Shown: positions 22,450-31,323 of the stretch, piece by piece
Numbering within the stretch: position 1 is the stretch's first letter
Layout of the letters: each line of letters starts with the position of its first letter
Source: Clostridioides difficile ATCC 9689 = DSM 1296
GTDB taxonomy: Bacteria; Bacillota; Clostridia; Peptostreptococcales; Peptostreptococcaceae
DNA: 64,000 nucleotides
Assembly: GCF_001077535.1 (NCBI RefSeq)
Contig: NZ_CP011968.1
Coordinates: forward strand, 3,348,001-3,412,000
Direction of reading: 5' to 3'
Program-made: the position numbers and the translations under genes
Notes under the pieces: model-generated
What the model was told of the DNA's origin: nothing
The model's input: only the letters and a program-made list of their open reading frames with translations
Databases searched by the model: none

Positions 22450-22944
22450 CTATAAGATGTCTACAAGATAAGTTTTCTTATCATCAGGCGTCATTATAGT
22501 TGTAATTTCAATTCCTTCATCTAAAAGTCTTTTAAATGCTTCTTTCTCTTCTTCAGTAACACTGATATTAGGTCTTAGAACTGTTGTATCTTTTCTACTT
22601 GACATATTTCCTACATTTATATTATGTATTTTAAATCCTGCCTCTACAAATGGAATAAGGTCCACAGGAGACTTAACAATTAATAATACATTTTGTCCTT
22701 CATACTTTCCTGCAGTAATATTTTTTATAGCAGTCTCTTCTGTAATTATAGATGACGCTATACCTGCAGGTGTAGCCATTCTTAAAACTTGTTTTTGAAC
22801 AGAATTGTTAGCTACTGCATCATTTACTACCATTAATCTTGTAACACCCAATTTATTACTCCACATAGTTGCAACTTGACCATGGATTAAACGGTCATCT
22901 ATACGAATATTTTTAATACCTTTCATTTCCATATCTAATATCAT
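22450..22944 (-). CDS. PTS mannose/sorbose-family EIIB
   Basis: A 164-aa EIIB. IRIDDRLIHGQVATMW contains the phosphorylated His, the mark of this family. Two starts are possible: the ATG at 22944 (AAGGAAAGG just upstream) or the ATG four codons later (AAAGG about 12 nt upstream). Lies 7 nt after the IID gene. Confidence 0.9.
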   Translation of the reverse strand: MILDMEMKGIKNIRIDDRLIHGQVATMWSNKLGVTRLMVVNDAVANNSVQKQVLRMATPAGIASSIITEETAIKNITAGKYEGQNVLLIVKSPVDLIPFVEAGFKIHNINVGNMSSRKDTTVLRPNISVTEEEKEAFKRLLDEGIEITTIMTPDDKKTYLVDIL

Positions 22945-22951
22945 CCTTTCC

Positions 22952-23761
22952 TTATTTTAAAATACCTAATGCATATAAAATTATTGAAACAACCATTACT
23001 CCTAAAATTAAGTATATAGGTTTTATATTCTTTTTAAGAGCCCAATAAACAATCACAACTAGAATTGCAGGAACTAACCCAGGCATAATTTGGTCTAATA
23101 TTTCTTGACCTTTCATTGTAAAATCACCTTGTTGAAAGTTCAAAGCAACATTAGCTTTTACAACTGAAGGTATTAATGCACCTACAACCATTAAACCTAA
23201 AATAGATGTACTCTCAGTTAAAATCTTTAAACTTTTTTCAATTGAAGATATTAGCTTAGTACCTGATGTATAACCAGCATTAAATAGTGGTATACTTAAT
23301 AATTTCAATGCTACACTCACTACAATCCACAGTAAGATTCCAAACGGACTTCCATCTATCGCCATATTAGCTGCTATAGCTCCAAAAATTGTCCACGGAA
23401 TAACGACAAATAAACTATCTCCTAAACCTGCTACTGGTCCCATCAAGCCTGTTTTAATTGAAGCAACAGCCTCTTCAGTCTCTTCACTTGATAACTCCTC
23501 CATTGCTACATTAATACCCAAAATATAAGGGGCAACCCAAGGATTAGTGTTAAAAAATTGTAAATGATTTAATACAGCACTTTGTAACTTTTCTGGATTA
23601 TCTTTGTATACTACTTTTAAAAAAGGTAGTACTGCATAACAGTATGCCAAGGCCTGCATCTTCTCATAATTTGAAGAAACAGAACTAGTAAAAAACCAGC
23701 GCCATAAGACACTTTTTTTCACCTTTTCATTTGATTTATTTAATGATACCTTATCACTCAT
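22952..23761 (-). CDS. PTS mannose-family EIID
   Basis: A 269-aa membrane component. The LMGPVAGLGDSLFVVIPWTIFG segment and the SSNYEKMQALAYCYAVLPFL N-terminus are typical of ManZ-like IID proteins; the C-terminus anchors with one or two helices. Overlaps the IIC gene by 8 nt, so the two are translationally coupled and form the membrane channel together. Confidence 0.9.
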   Translation of the reverse strand: MSDKVSLNKSNEKVKKSVLWRWFFTSSVSSNYEKMQALAYCYAVLPFLKVVYKDNPEKLQSAVLNHLQFFNTNPWVAPYILGINVAMEELSSEETEEAVASIKTGLMGPVAGLGDSLFVVIPWTIFGAIAANMAIDGSPFGILLWIVVSVALKLLSIPLFNAGYTSGTKLISSIEKSLKILTESTSILGLMVVGALIPSVVKANVALNFQQGDFTMKGQEILDQIMPGLVPAILVVIVYWALKKNIKPIYLILGVMVVSIILYALGILK

Positions 23762-24533
23762 CTTCGTCCATACCTCCTACTACAGTATATTGTTGTTCTT
23801 GATTTTCCAAATTCTTTTTGTAAATTATAAGTGCAATTGCTCCACCAATTAAAGCTACACCTAATAATGGTACTTTCATATATACTGCTAAAACAAAACC
23901 AATTACTAAGTAACTAAAATACTCCTTAGCAGGAAGATATCTAAGTAATAATCCTATCCCTACTGCTGGAAGTAGTCCTCCAGCTACTGTTAAACCACCT
24001 GTTAACCATTCAGGTGTATATTTCAAAATGGTATTAATTAAAGAAGGTCCAAATATTACAGATAGAGCAACTGGAATACCTGTTGTAGCTGCTGTTAATA
24101 GTACTCCTAACATTTGCATATAGGTTATATTTTTATAATTTCCTTTTTTAGCTCCATCTTCTGCTTTATGAACTAGCCATATACCAATAGTATTTCTAAG
24201 AACATCTAATTGTACCATCAATAAAGCAACTGGAATACCTATAGAGATTCCTACAGATGCTTCTTGCTTAGTCGTAATAGTTATAAATGTGGCTACTATA
24301 CTTGCTGTTTGATAATCAGGTATTGATGCTCCACCAAAGTTACTAATACCTAATGATAATAGCTGTAATGTACCTCCAATATATAATCCTGTATTTATAT
24401 CTCCTAAGATAAGACCAGTAATAAAACCTGCTGTTACTGGTTGATATGTTCCAAACATTGTTGAATTTTTTTCATAGTTTATAAAAAATCCATATAGTAC
24501 GATTAATAATAATTGCCATAATTGTGGCTCCAT
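23754..24533 (-). CDS. PTS mannose/sorbose-family EIIC
   Basis: A 259-aa permease with about seven hydrophobic segments. YQPVTAGFITGLILGDINTGL and GGTLQLLSLGISNFGGASIPD are conserved in ManY/SorC-type IIC. The ATG overlaps the GH31 stop as TAATG. The sugar is probably an alpha-xyloside such as isoprimeverose, judged from the linked GH31 enzyme and shared xyl operator; this is inference. Confidence 0.9.
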   Translation of the reverse strand: MEPQLWQLLLIVLYGFFINYEKNSTMFGTYQPVTAGFITGLILGDINTGLYIGGTLQLLSLGISNFGGASIPDYQTASIVATFITITTKQEASVGISIGIPVALLMVQLDVLRNTIGIWLVHKAEDGAKKGNYKNITYMQMLGVLLTAATTGIPVALSVIFGPSLINTILKYTPEWLTGGLTVAGGLLPAVGIGLLLRYLPAKEYFSYLVIGFVLAVYMKVPLLGVALIGGAIALIIYKKNLENQEQQYTVVGGMDEDE

Positions 24534-26611
24534 TATGATTTCACCTCTCCCAAAATATTTTTTAGTTCTTTAAAATTATAACTGGAATCTTGCTTTAGGA
24601 AAATAGGAATTTCTTCCAGTGGGCATTCAACTTCATAAGTTTTCCCACCTTCATAACTAACTCCACTAAATATATTTTCCCATGTATGTCCTTTTGGTAA
24701 ATATACTTTTCTACTTCTATCTTTATAATTCATTATTGGAGCTACTAAAATTTCATCTCCAAGCATATATGTATTATCCACCTCCCAAGTTTTATCATCT
24801 TCAGGAAATTCATAAAATAAAGTTCTCATAACTGGTGTTCCATCTTCATGTGCTTCTTTCATCAGTTTTTTTAAATAAGTTTTTAAGCTCTCTCTAATTT
24901 TTATGAATTTTGTAAGAATTACTTCAACTTCTTCACCATAAGACCATATTTCATTAGGAGCTCCAGTTACCATTGAGCCTCCACCTTTATTTGATAATGG
25001 TTTACTATGAGGCAATCTATCTCCATGCATTCTCAAAATTGGTGAAAAAGTAGCATATTGGAACCATCTTACCATAAGTTCTCTAAATTCTGGGTCTTTA
25101 GGATTTCCTCCATGGAAACCTCCAATATCAGTAGTCCACCATGGTATACCTGCCAGTCCCATATTTAACCCTGTATTTACTTGATTATTAAAAGCTTCAA
25201 AACTAGAATCAATGTCACCAGACCATACTAAAGCTCCATACTTTTGAGCTCCTGCCCAAGCTCCTCTTACAAGAGTTACAACAGACTCTATGTCATTATG
25301 TAAACCATCATAAATCATTTTTAAATAATCAATAGGATAAATATTACCACAACTTAAAACATTTCCTTTTTTATATCTATAGTTATCAAAATCATACACA
25401 GAATAGCCAGGTTCAGCTACATCTAACCAATAATAGTCAATCCCAAGTTGTTTATAATTTTTATCTATTCTATCCCAAACATATTCTCTTGCATTTTCAT
25501 TTGTCATATCTACAAAGACTGTATTTCCTTGAATTTGCATTGTCATTCTAACACCACGATTAACATTGACTAAATAGCCATTTTCTAAATAATCATTGTA
25601 GTTTTCTGCATCACTTTGAACTGTAGGCCATACAGATACTATTGGTTCTACTGAATACTCTTCTTTCAATTTTTTAACTAATTCTTTAGGATTTTTCCAA
25701 TAATCTAAGTCAAATTTATATTCACCTTGCTTAGGCCAATGAAAATAGTCAATTGCAATTGATGAAAGCTTAATTCCTCTTTTAGAATATTCCTTCACAA
25801 CATCTAAAACTTCTTCTGAAGTTCTATATCTTAGTTTACTTTGCCATAGTCCTAAAAGGTTTTCAGGCATCATAGGAACAGTTCCAGTAACTTGAGAGTA
25901 ATTTTTATTTAACTCTTTTGGGCTTTCTCCACAAGTAATCCAATAATCTATAAAATTTGTAGAAAACATCTTCCATTCTGTCATATTTTTAGCAAAAGAT
26001 ACTTTTCCAATTCCCGGATTATTCCATAAAAGTCCATAACCTAGACTAGAAATATAAAAAGGAACTGATATTTGAGAATTTCTTTGGGCTAACTCCAAAA
26101 CAGTATTCTTTAAATCTAAAAATTTATGTTGATATTGTCCCATTCCAAAAATCTTTTCAGAAGGCTCAGATTCAAATCTAGTAGTTACTTCAAATTCTCC
26201 ACTATAGCTTGGTCGATATTCTCTTGATTTTAACTTTAGAGTAGAGTTAAAGTCTTTGGTAATCTCAATTGTCCCTACATCTTCTCCACCATCATCATGT
26301 TTTACAGCTCTTAATCGAATATATTCTTTCAATAATATTTCATTTTTATCATTATAAAAAGTAATTCTATCTCTATGGTCTAAGACAGCTTTTATCTTTC
26401 CATTTTTAATGATTGCACTTCCATCTTCATTTTTATTAATTGTAATATCATCTTTATTTAACTTAGGTTTTTCGTTAAGAGCATAGTTTTCATCAACAAA
26501 ATTTTGGTCTACAAACGACCTAATACGTAAAGAGTTTTTTCCCCATGCTTCTATTCGCAATAGTTCATTGTCAAATCTTTTTTCAATATAGTCTTCAGAT
26601 ATTTTTATCAC
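24533..26611 (-). CDS. GH31 glycosidase, probable alpha-xylosidase
   Basis: A 692-aa cytoplasmic GH31 enzyme without a signal peptide. Order: N-terminal beta-sandwich (about 1-245), TIM barrel (about 246-590) with nucleophile Asp in YYWLDVAEPGYS and the acid/base Asp in LVWSGDIDSSFEAF, then C-terminal beta domains. Starts with GTG, AGGAGG 5 nt upstream. First gene of a mannose-family PTS operon that shares a putative XylR operator with xylBA, so release of xylose from an imported alpha-xyloside is the likely job (as XylQ in lactobacilli). A plain alpha-glucosidase is the alternative. Confidence 0.82.
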   Translation of the reverse strand: MIKISEDYIEKRFDNELLRIEAWGKNSLRIRSFVDQNFVDENYALNEKPKLNKDDITINKNEDGSAIIKNGKIKAVLDHRDRITFYNDKNEILLKEYIRLRAVKHDDGGEDVGTIEITKDFNSTLKLKSREYRPSYSGEFEVTTRFESEPSEKIFGMGQYQHKFLDLKNTVLELAQRNSQISVPFYISSLGYGLLWNNPGIGKVSFAKNMTEWKMFSTNFIDYWITCGESPKELNKNYSQVTGTVPMMPENLLGLWQSKLRYRTSEEVLDVVKEYSKRGIKLSSIAIDYFHWPKQGEYKFDLDYWKNPKELVKKLKEEYSVEPIVSVWPTVQSDAENYNDYLENGYLVNVNRGVRMTMQIQGNTVFVDMTNENAREYVWDRIDKNYKQLGIDYYWLDVAEPGYSVYDFDNYRYKKGNVLSCGNIYPIDYLKMIYDGLHNDIESVVTLVRGAWAGAQKYGALVWSGDIDSSFEAFNNQVNTGLNMGLAGIPWWTTDIGGFHGGNPKDPEFRELMVRWFQYATFSPILRMHGDRLPHSKPLSNKGGGSMVTGAPNEIWSYGEEVEVILTKFIKIRESLKTYLKKLMKEAHEDGTPVMRTLFYEFPEDDKTWEVDNTYMLGDEILVAPIMNYKDRSRKVYLPKGHTWENIFSGVSYEGGKTYEVECPLEEIPIFLKQDSSYNFKELKNILGEVKS

Positions 26612-26715
26612 GGCTACCTCCTAAATCAATGGTATAATATTCTATCTTTGTGTAGCTTAAGTTAAATAATGTCGTTTAGTATCGTTATTTATAAATTAGG
26701 TTTTATATATAATTC

Positions 26716-26734
26716 ATTTGTACATTAAACTAAC
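26716..26734. promoter_or_regulatory. Second probable XylR operator, upstream of the GH31-PTS operon
   Basis: ATTTGTACATTAAACTAAC shares its spacer and right half exactly with the site at 20586-20604 (ATTAAACTAACTTA identical, 14 nt); the left half differs at two arm positions. It lies about 105 bp upstream of the GTG start, close to TATATA, a possible -10 on the minus strand. Confidence 0.6.
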
Positions 26735-26766
26735 TTACCAATAATATACTTTATTTGACTTTGTTT

Positions 26767-26780
26767 GTCAATCGCTTTCC
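26767..26780. promoter_or_regulatory. Candidate CcpA cre site
   Basis: GTCAATCGCTTTCC keeps the AANCGNTT core of the cre consensus TGNAANCGNTTNCA but misses both outer TG/A bases. It lies 33 bp upstream of the putative XylR site, a typical place for catabolite control. Confidence 0.35.
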
Positions 26781-26861
26781 GGATTTTAGTAAAATTTTCT
26801 AATATATTGCTGGAAAGTCGTTCTTAATATCTTTTATTTATACTTTTAATATCTGTGATGA

Positions 26862-27020
26862 TACCTATATACATCTAGTTTTTTTAAAACACATACAGGA
26901 ATAAAGTTTGCCTATTATGTAGATAATATCGGACTTGAAAATATGTATAGTGACCTTATAAATACAGATAATAATATATTAGATATTGTTCAAAACAATG
27001 GATTTTATAATTATAAATAA
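26862..27020 (+). pseudogene. Remnant of an AraC-family regulator
   Basis: A 52-codon open stretch after two tandem TGA codons and ending in TAA. Its translation (SSFFKTHTGIKFAYYVDN ... SDLINTDNNILDIVQNNGFYNYK) follows the AraC C-terminal double HTH: FKxxTGxxF, an LLxxTxxxIxDIxxxxGFxNYxYF pattern cut off at YK. It has no start codon, no ribosome site and lacks the rest of the protein, so it is a decayed fragment. Confidence 0.6.
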
Positions 27021-27100
27021 TTTATGAAATTATTTAATAAAATATATAATTGTATACCAAGTCAAAAACGACAACAAATAAATAAAACTAAAAAAGATGT

Positions 27101-27223
27101 TGTCTCAAAATATAGATAAATTTATTTTTCATTGCTAAAATGATTAAAATATATTTGATTTAATATACTTGATTTAATATAAAAAAAGAGTGTCTCATAA
27201 ACTAAAAAGTTCACTTTTAGACA
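27101..27223 (+). mobile_element. MITE-like repeat, copy 1
   Basis: Begins TGTCTCAAAAT (27101-27111) and ends ACTTTTAGACA (27213-27223), imperfect terminal inverted repeats. Inside, AGTGTCTCATAAACTAAAAAG starts a strong hairpin with the right end. Similar in sequence and order to 38895-39002 and, inverted, to 51007-51113. No coding capacity. Confidence 0.7.
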
Positions 27224-27409
27224 CTCCTTTATATATATTATCTACTTCTTAATTCATTTATTACCTCTCTACATTTTCTTTCAACTAGTGGATACATCTT
27301 TATAAGTACTAATTACTCCACTTAAAAATGGTTCCTGTACTGTCCATCAGTCATATTTTTCTGCCAAATATAATGGTGTTTCATAATGAGACAATAAATA
27401 TTTATATCT

Positions 27410-27931
27410 CTACTTATCTTCTCTAAGCTCGTCAAATCCAACTATAGGTATATTTAAATTATATTCTTTAAGTAGCTTTTCTAGCTCTTCTATAAAAATA
27501 CCTTTCCCATCCACCATTTGTATATCATTTATTTTATCCATCAATTCATTGCAACCACTTAACTCACCAAACCAACGTTTAGAACTACATGTCTTATTAT
27601 AACCACAACTTGGACTGCCATCTATTGCAATGATACTTTTTATATCATAATCATTTTTTAAATATTCATCAAACTGCCTTACATGATGTATTAACATTTG
27701 CCTACATTGTTCTCTAAAAAACAAATTGTCAAACTGTTCTTTTACATGTCCCCACCTATTTATTCCATACATAATCATTTCTGGGCATGGTAGTTGAATT
27801 ATTCCATACCCTTTATTTATTAAATCTATCGCTATATTTTGTGCTCCCTTAAATTCTGACAATCCCTCCACTTTAGAATTACAATTTAATATACAATGAC
27901 ATACTACTACAATCTCTCTATTTCTTTTCAT
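27410..27931 (-). CDS. DUF523-like Cys-rich protein
   Basis: A 173-aa soluble protein with VVVCHCILNCNSKVEG at the N-terminus, QLPCPEM in the middle and IDGSPSCGYNKTCS later. These three Cys sites match the DUF523 layout; one DUF523 member, TudS, uses such cysteines to hold an iron-sulfur cluster for thiouracil desulfuration. Function here is not known. Divergent from the ECF S-component gene, with which it shares a 165-bp promoter region. Confidence 0.65.
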   Translation of the reverse strand: MKRNREIVVVCHCILNCNSKVEGLSEFKGAQNIAIDLINKGYGIIQLPCPEMIMYGINRWGHVKEQFDNLFFREQCRQMLIHHVRQFDEYLKNDYDIKSIIAIDGSPSCGYNKTCSSKRWFGELSGCNELMDKINDIQMVDGKGIFIEELEKLLKEYNLNIPIVGFDELREDK

Positions 27932-28096
27932 AATAATCTCCTTAGTTATTCTTAATTTTAATGATACTACATATTTTGATAATTATATTATTTATTTGTT
28001 CTATATTTCCAATATTCTATATAGAAATATACAATTAGTAATCTTTTATAATCTATACTATGATAAATGTATATATTTTTTTAGGAGGTATTATAA

Positions 28097-28663
28097 TTGG
28101 ATACTAAAAAAGTCACATTTTCTTCAATGTGCATAGTTATTAATATTGTCTTAGGTATGGTTATATCTATGATAAATATACCATTATTATTTTTAGATAC
28201 AGTTGGTACTGTACTTGGGGCTGTCGTATTAGGTCCTTTTTGGGGTGCTCTTATTGGTGGATGTACAAACTTAGTTTTAGGTGTTATATCAGGTCCTACA
28301 AATATACCTTTTGCCCTTGTAAATATTGTTCTTGGTCTTATTGTTGGATATATTTCTAAGAAAAAAGGTTTTGGTTATAAAGAAGCTATTATTACAGGAG
28401 TAATTTTATCTATTGTTTGTCCTTTAATTGGTACTCCTATTTCAGTTTTATTGTTTGGTGGTTTAAGTGGAAGTGGTGCTGATTTATTGGTTGGTTTTTT
28501 AGTTCAGTCTGGTCAGAAGATATTTACTGCTGCGTTCTTTCCAAGGATTCTTAGTAATATAGTAGACAAACCTTTGTCTTGTATTATGGTGGTATATTTT
28601 ATAAGTAAAATGCCTAAAGGTTTTATAAAACAATATAGTAAAAATACTTCTAGTTCATATTAA
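28097..28663 (+). CDS. ECF-transporter substrate-binding (S) component
   Basis: A 188-aa membrane protein with about five or six helices. FLDTVGTVLGAVVLGPFWGALIGG and FALVNIVLGLIVGYISKKKG are S-component-like segments; proteins of this size bind a vitamin, cofactor or precursor and use a shared EcfAA'T module, which is not encoded here. Starts with TTG; AGGAGG lies 8 nt upstream. The ligand cannot be read from sequence; the divergent DUF523-like gene may hint at a sulfur- or nucleobase-related compound. Confidence 0.78.
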   Translation: MDTKKVTFSSMCIVINIVLGMVISMINIPLLFLDTVGTVLGAVVLGPFWGALIGGCTNLVLGVISGPTNIPFALVNIVLGLIVGYISKKKGFGYKEAIITGVILSIVCPLIGTPISVLLFGGLSGSGADLLVGFLVQSGQKIFTAAFFPRILSNIVDKPLSCIMVVYFISKMPKGFIKQYSKNTSSSY

Positions 28664-28780
28664 TAAATCATTTATTATGTAAGGTTTATTACTCTTTAAA
28701 ATGCTATATACTCATTTTTATATAACATTTTTATTAATAATTTAATTAGATAGTATTTGTATTACTTTAATTAAACGTAA

Positions 28781-28821
28781 CCTCTTGATATAAATTTGAG
28801 CTATAAATCTATATCAAGAGG
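28781..28821. terminator. Terminator between the ECF S gene and the GmrSD-like gene
   Basis: CCTCTTGATATA (28781-28792) pairs perfectly with TATATCAAGAGG (28810-28821). TGCTATTTTATTTTT follows on the plus strand; on the minus strand the U-tract is weaker. It lies between convergent genes. Confidence 0.75.
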
Positions 28822-28879
28822 TGCTATTTTATTTTTAATATAATTAATATTCTATTACGCAAAAAATGCATATATTTCA

Positions 28880-30943
28880 TTATTTTATGGAAAATATTAC
28901 TTCATTTAACTCTATATCAAACTCATTAAGTAAAAATCTAATTATATTTAATTTAGCCTCTGTATTTAAATTTGTTTCTAAATATATATTTTCTGATATT
29001 TTAATACCTTTTCTTAATTTATATGCATCTCTAGACTTAATATTATCTATAAAATCTCTTTTATAAGTTTTGTCTACAATACTGTTAAACCTTACAGAAT
29101 CCAAATCATATAAAGTAAGAGCAACTTGTTCATAAAATTCTGTCCAATTTTTAGCCTTATATGACTCTCCTAATATACTAAATGATACTATACTTTCATT
29201 TGTAAAATTAACATCATCATCCTCTAACGTAAATATATTTTCACTGTTACTTGGAGGTTCATATGTAACACTTGGATATTTCCAAATTTCTACAGCTCTA
29301 TCTAGTAATATCTTAGTTCTATTTTTTATTTCTTCTTCATTCCATTTATCTATAGATGAAATATATTTATTTAGATAAAGCCTACTATCTTTAAATCCAT
29401 CTTCCATTTCTTTCTTTTCTTCAAATGTTTTATTACTTAGTTTTGAATTATATCCTGTCAAAGTTAAATTTCCAATTGTATGTAAATATTTATCATGTAT
29501 CTCCTTATAGTTATCTCCTAGTGATTCCTTCCATTTATTTGTTAATGTTTGTGGCATTATATGCTCTATATTTAGCATATTATTATTGATTAAATTTTCT
29601 AAATCAACAATTTCTTTATTATTATAATTCTCTAACCTCTCAAGTATATATAACTTATTCTTTGACTTAGTATTATATATATCTTTAGTTTCAAAAGCAT
29701 TTGAAAATTCACTGTCAGTAGGAAATCTTTGAGATGATTTCTTATTTATAAAAATATATCTTAATATATTAGAATAGTTTTCTTTATAATCACTAAATTT
29801 TTTAATTTCCCTTCCTAAGTTCATAAATACTTTATTCAGTGCATTCGGAGGTACATCACATACTATTCTTCTTAATATAAAACATTCTACTAAATTAAGG
29901 GATTCTACAAGTACTTTTTTATTTATTATACCTTCATTATAATCATCAAATAATTCTAATATAAACGGATATGATACAAATATTTCAAGTTTGTTTATCC
30001 TTTTCAAAACTTTGTTTACATCATTATCATCAGTACATGAATAAGATATCTCTCTATAATAGTTAGAAAATTTAAGTAAATCTTTTAATAAAATTTCTAT
30101 ATCTATACCATTATCTGATACATACCTTTTAAAACTAAAATATACTTTATTTTTATTCGGTATACTTCTCTCCTTTATAGTCAAATAGTCTCTTATAAAA
30201 CTACTTACGTTGCTACTTGTATTTTTTTCAATTTTATACCAATAATTATTATAAAATTCCTCTTGTAACTTAGAGCTTCTACCCATTAACACAAAGTTTC
30301 TTACTCTATCAGCTTCACTTAAATCTAAGCCAGTTGAATTTAGACTTTCAAAGATTAATTGAGGGTCATCTTCACCATTTTTTAACTCTATTTCTACTAT
30401 AGTTAATTTCTGTATAGCATCAAACAAATCATCTATTGATATATTATCTTCTTTTATTCTATTATAAAAATATAAATAATTTGAAACTATATTAGAATTT
30501 CTATCTGTATTCATTTCTTCTTCAAATAGTTCATAGTACGCTTTTCTATCTTCTGCTATTGGTTTTAACTTTATTTTTCCATCTTTATCTCTTGAGTGCT
30601 TGTTTATAAGATAACACTCCTTAATCTGTTCTTCTGTTGTAATAATTCCTTTTGATTCCCCAAACTCTTTTATTATTTGACACATGGCAATCAATAATAT
30701 TGACACAGTAGTCACTCTTTGTTGTCCATCTATTATTAAATATTCTTTTCCCATACTATATATAGATACAACTGACCCTAAGAAATGAGTTCTAAATCCA
30801 GAATCTATTATATCCTCTAAATCATCAAACAATCTTTTACATTGTTCTTTCTTCCAGTTATAATTTCTTTGATATACAGGTACTACAAAACTTTTGTTTG
30901 ACCCCTCTAAATAACTAAGAAATTCAATTTCTCCTGCTTTCAT
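28880..30943 (-). CDS. GmrSD-like DUF262/DUF1524 nuclease (type IV restriction-like)
   Basis: A 687-aa fused protein. The N-terminal DUF262 (about 8-240) has FVVPVYQRNYNW and IIDGQQRVTTVS, the ParB-like NTPase core of GmrS. The C-terminal DUF1524 (about 470-560) has the HNH-type IEHIMPQTLTNKW with HTIGNLTLTGYNSKLSN, the GmrD nuclease. About 125 further residues follow. Such proteins restrict phage DNA with modified bases. Ribosome site GGGGGAG before the ATG. Lies downstream of hsdR with a terminator between, so this is a defence cluster. Confidence 0.82.
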   Translation of the reverse strand: MKAGEIEFLSYLEGSNKSFVVPVYQRNYNWKKEQCKRLFDDLEDIIDSGFRTHFLGSVVSIYSMGKEYLIIDGQQRVTTVSILLIAMCQIIKEFGESKGIITTEEQIKECYLINKHSRDKDGKIKLKPIAEDRKAYYELFEEEMNTDRNSNIVSNYLYFYNRIKEDNISIDDLFDAIQKLTIVEIELKNGEDDPQLIFESLNSTGLDLSEADRVRNFVLMGRSSKLQEEFYNNYWYKIEKNTSSNVSSFIRDYLTIKERSIPNKNKVYFSFKRYVSDNGIDIEILLKDLLKFSNYYREISYSCTDDNDVNKVLKRINKLEIFVSYPFILELFDDYNEGIINKKVLVESLNLVECFILRRIVCDVPPNALNKVFMNLGREIKKFSDYKENYSNILRYIFINKKSSQRFPTDSEFSNAFETKDIYNTKSKNKLYILERLENYNNKEIVDLENLINNNMLNIEHIMPQTLTNKWKESLGDNYKEIHDKYLHTIGNLTLTGYNSKLSNKTFEEKKEMEDGFKDSRLYLNKYISSIDKWNEEEIKNRTKILLDRAVEIWKYPSVTYEPPSNSENIFTLEDDDVNFTNESIVSFSILGESYKAKNWTEFYEQVALTLYDLDSVRFNSIVDKTYKRDFIDNIKSRDAYKLRKGIKISENIYLETNLNTEAKLNIIRFLLNEFDIELNEVIFSIK

Positions 30944-31323
30944 ATTAACTCCCCCTATAAGTTAAATAAATTCCATTCATAACTCCATGTATCTATATAT
31001 TATATCAAAATTTTGACTCATAAATGTATATGAAAGCCTTATTATATACCTTTTTATACCTGTTTTTATTTTATTAAAGTAAATACATGATTATTCTATA
31101 AAATATACAAATACTTAATTTTAAAAATTATTATTTAATCTTCTTCATGAGTAATTCATAGTTATTTATCAATTAAAAAGAGATATTGCATAATTATTCA
31201 ATACCTCTCTTTGTATATTTACATTATCCATATCTAGTTATCTATTTCAACCCAATATTAGACTACCTACTAATAAATTTATTCTCTACATCATTAACAA
31301 TAATTTTGCACTAAATAACATCA
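30944..31323. other. 380-bp gap between hsdR and the GmrSD-like gene
   Basis: Holds the hsdR terminator (31175-31212) and presumably the promoter of the GmrSD-like gene in the AT-rich 30950-31140 segment. No gene seen. Confidence 0.45.
31175..31212 (-). terminator. Terminator of the type I restriction operon
   Basis: AGAGATATTG (31179-31188) pairs with CAATACCTCT (31199-31208) with one mismatch; on the minus strand TTTTTAATT follows. Confidence 0.65.

Larger units (their letters stand above)
26612..27409. other. 798-bp intergenic region with operator, AraC remnant and MITE-like repeat
   Basis: From left to right: leader of the GH31 operon, a XylR-like operator (26716-26734), a possible CcpA site (26767-26780), a decayed AraC-type fragment (26862-27020), and a MITE-like repeat (27101-27223). 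Each is listed separately. No intact gene. Confidence 0.6.
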
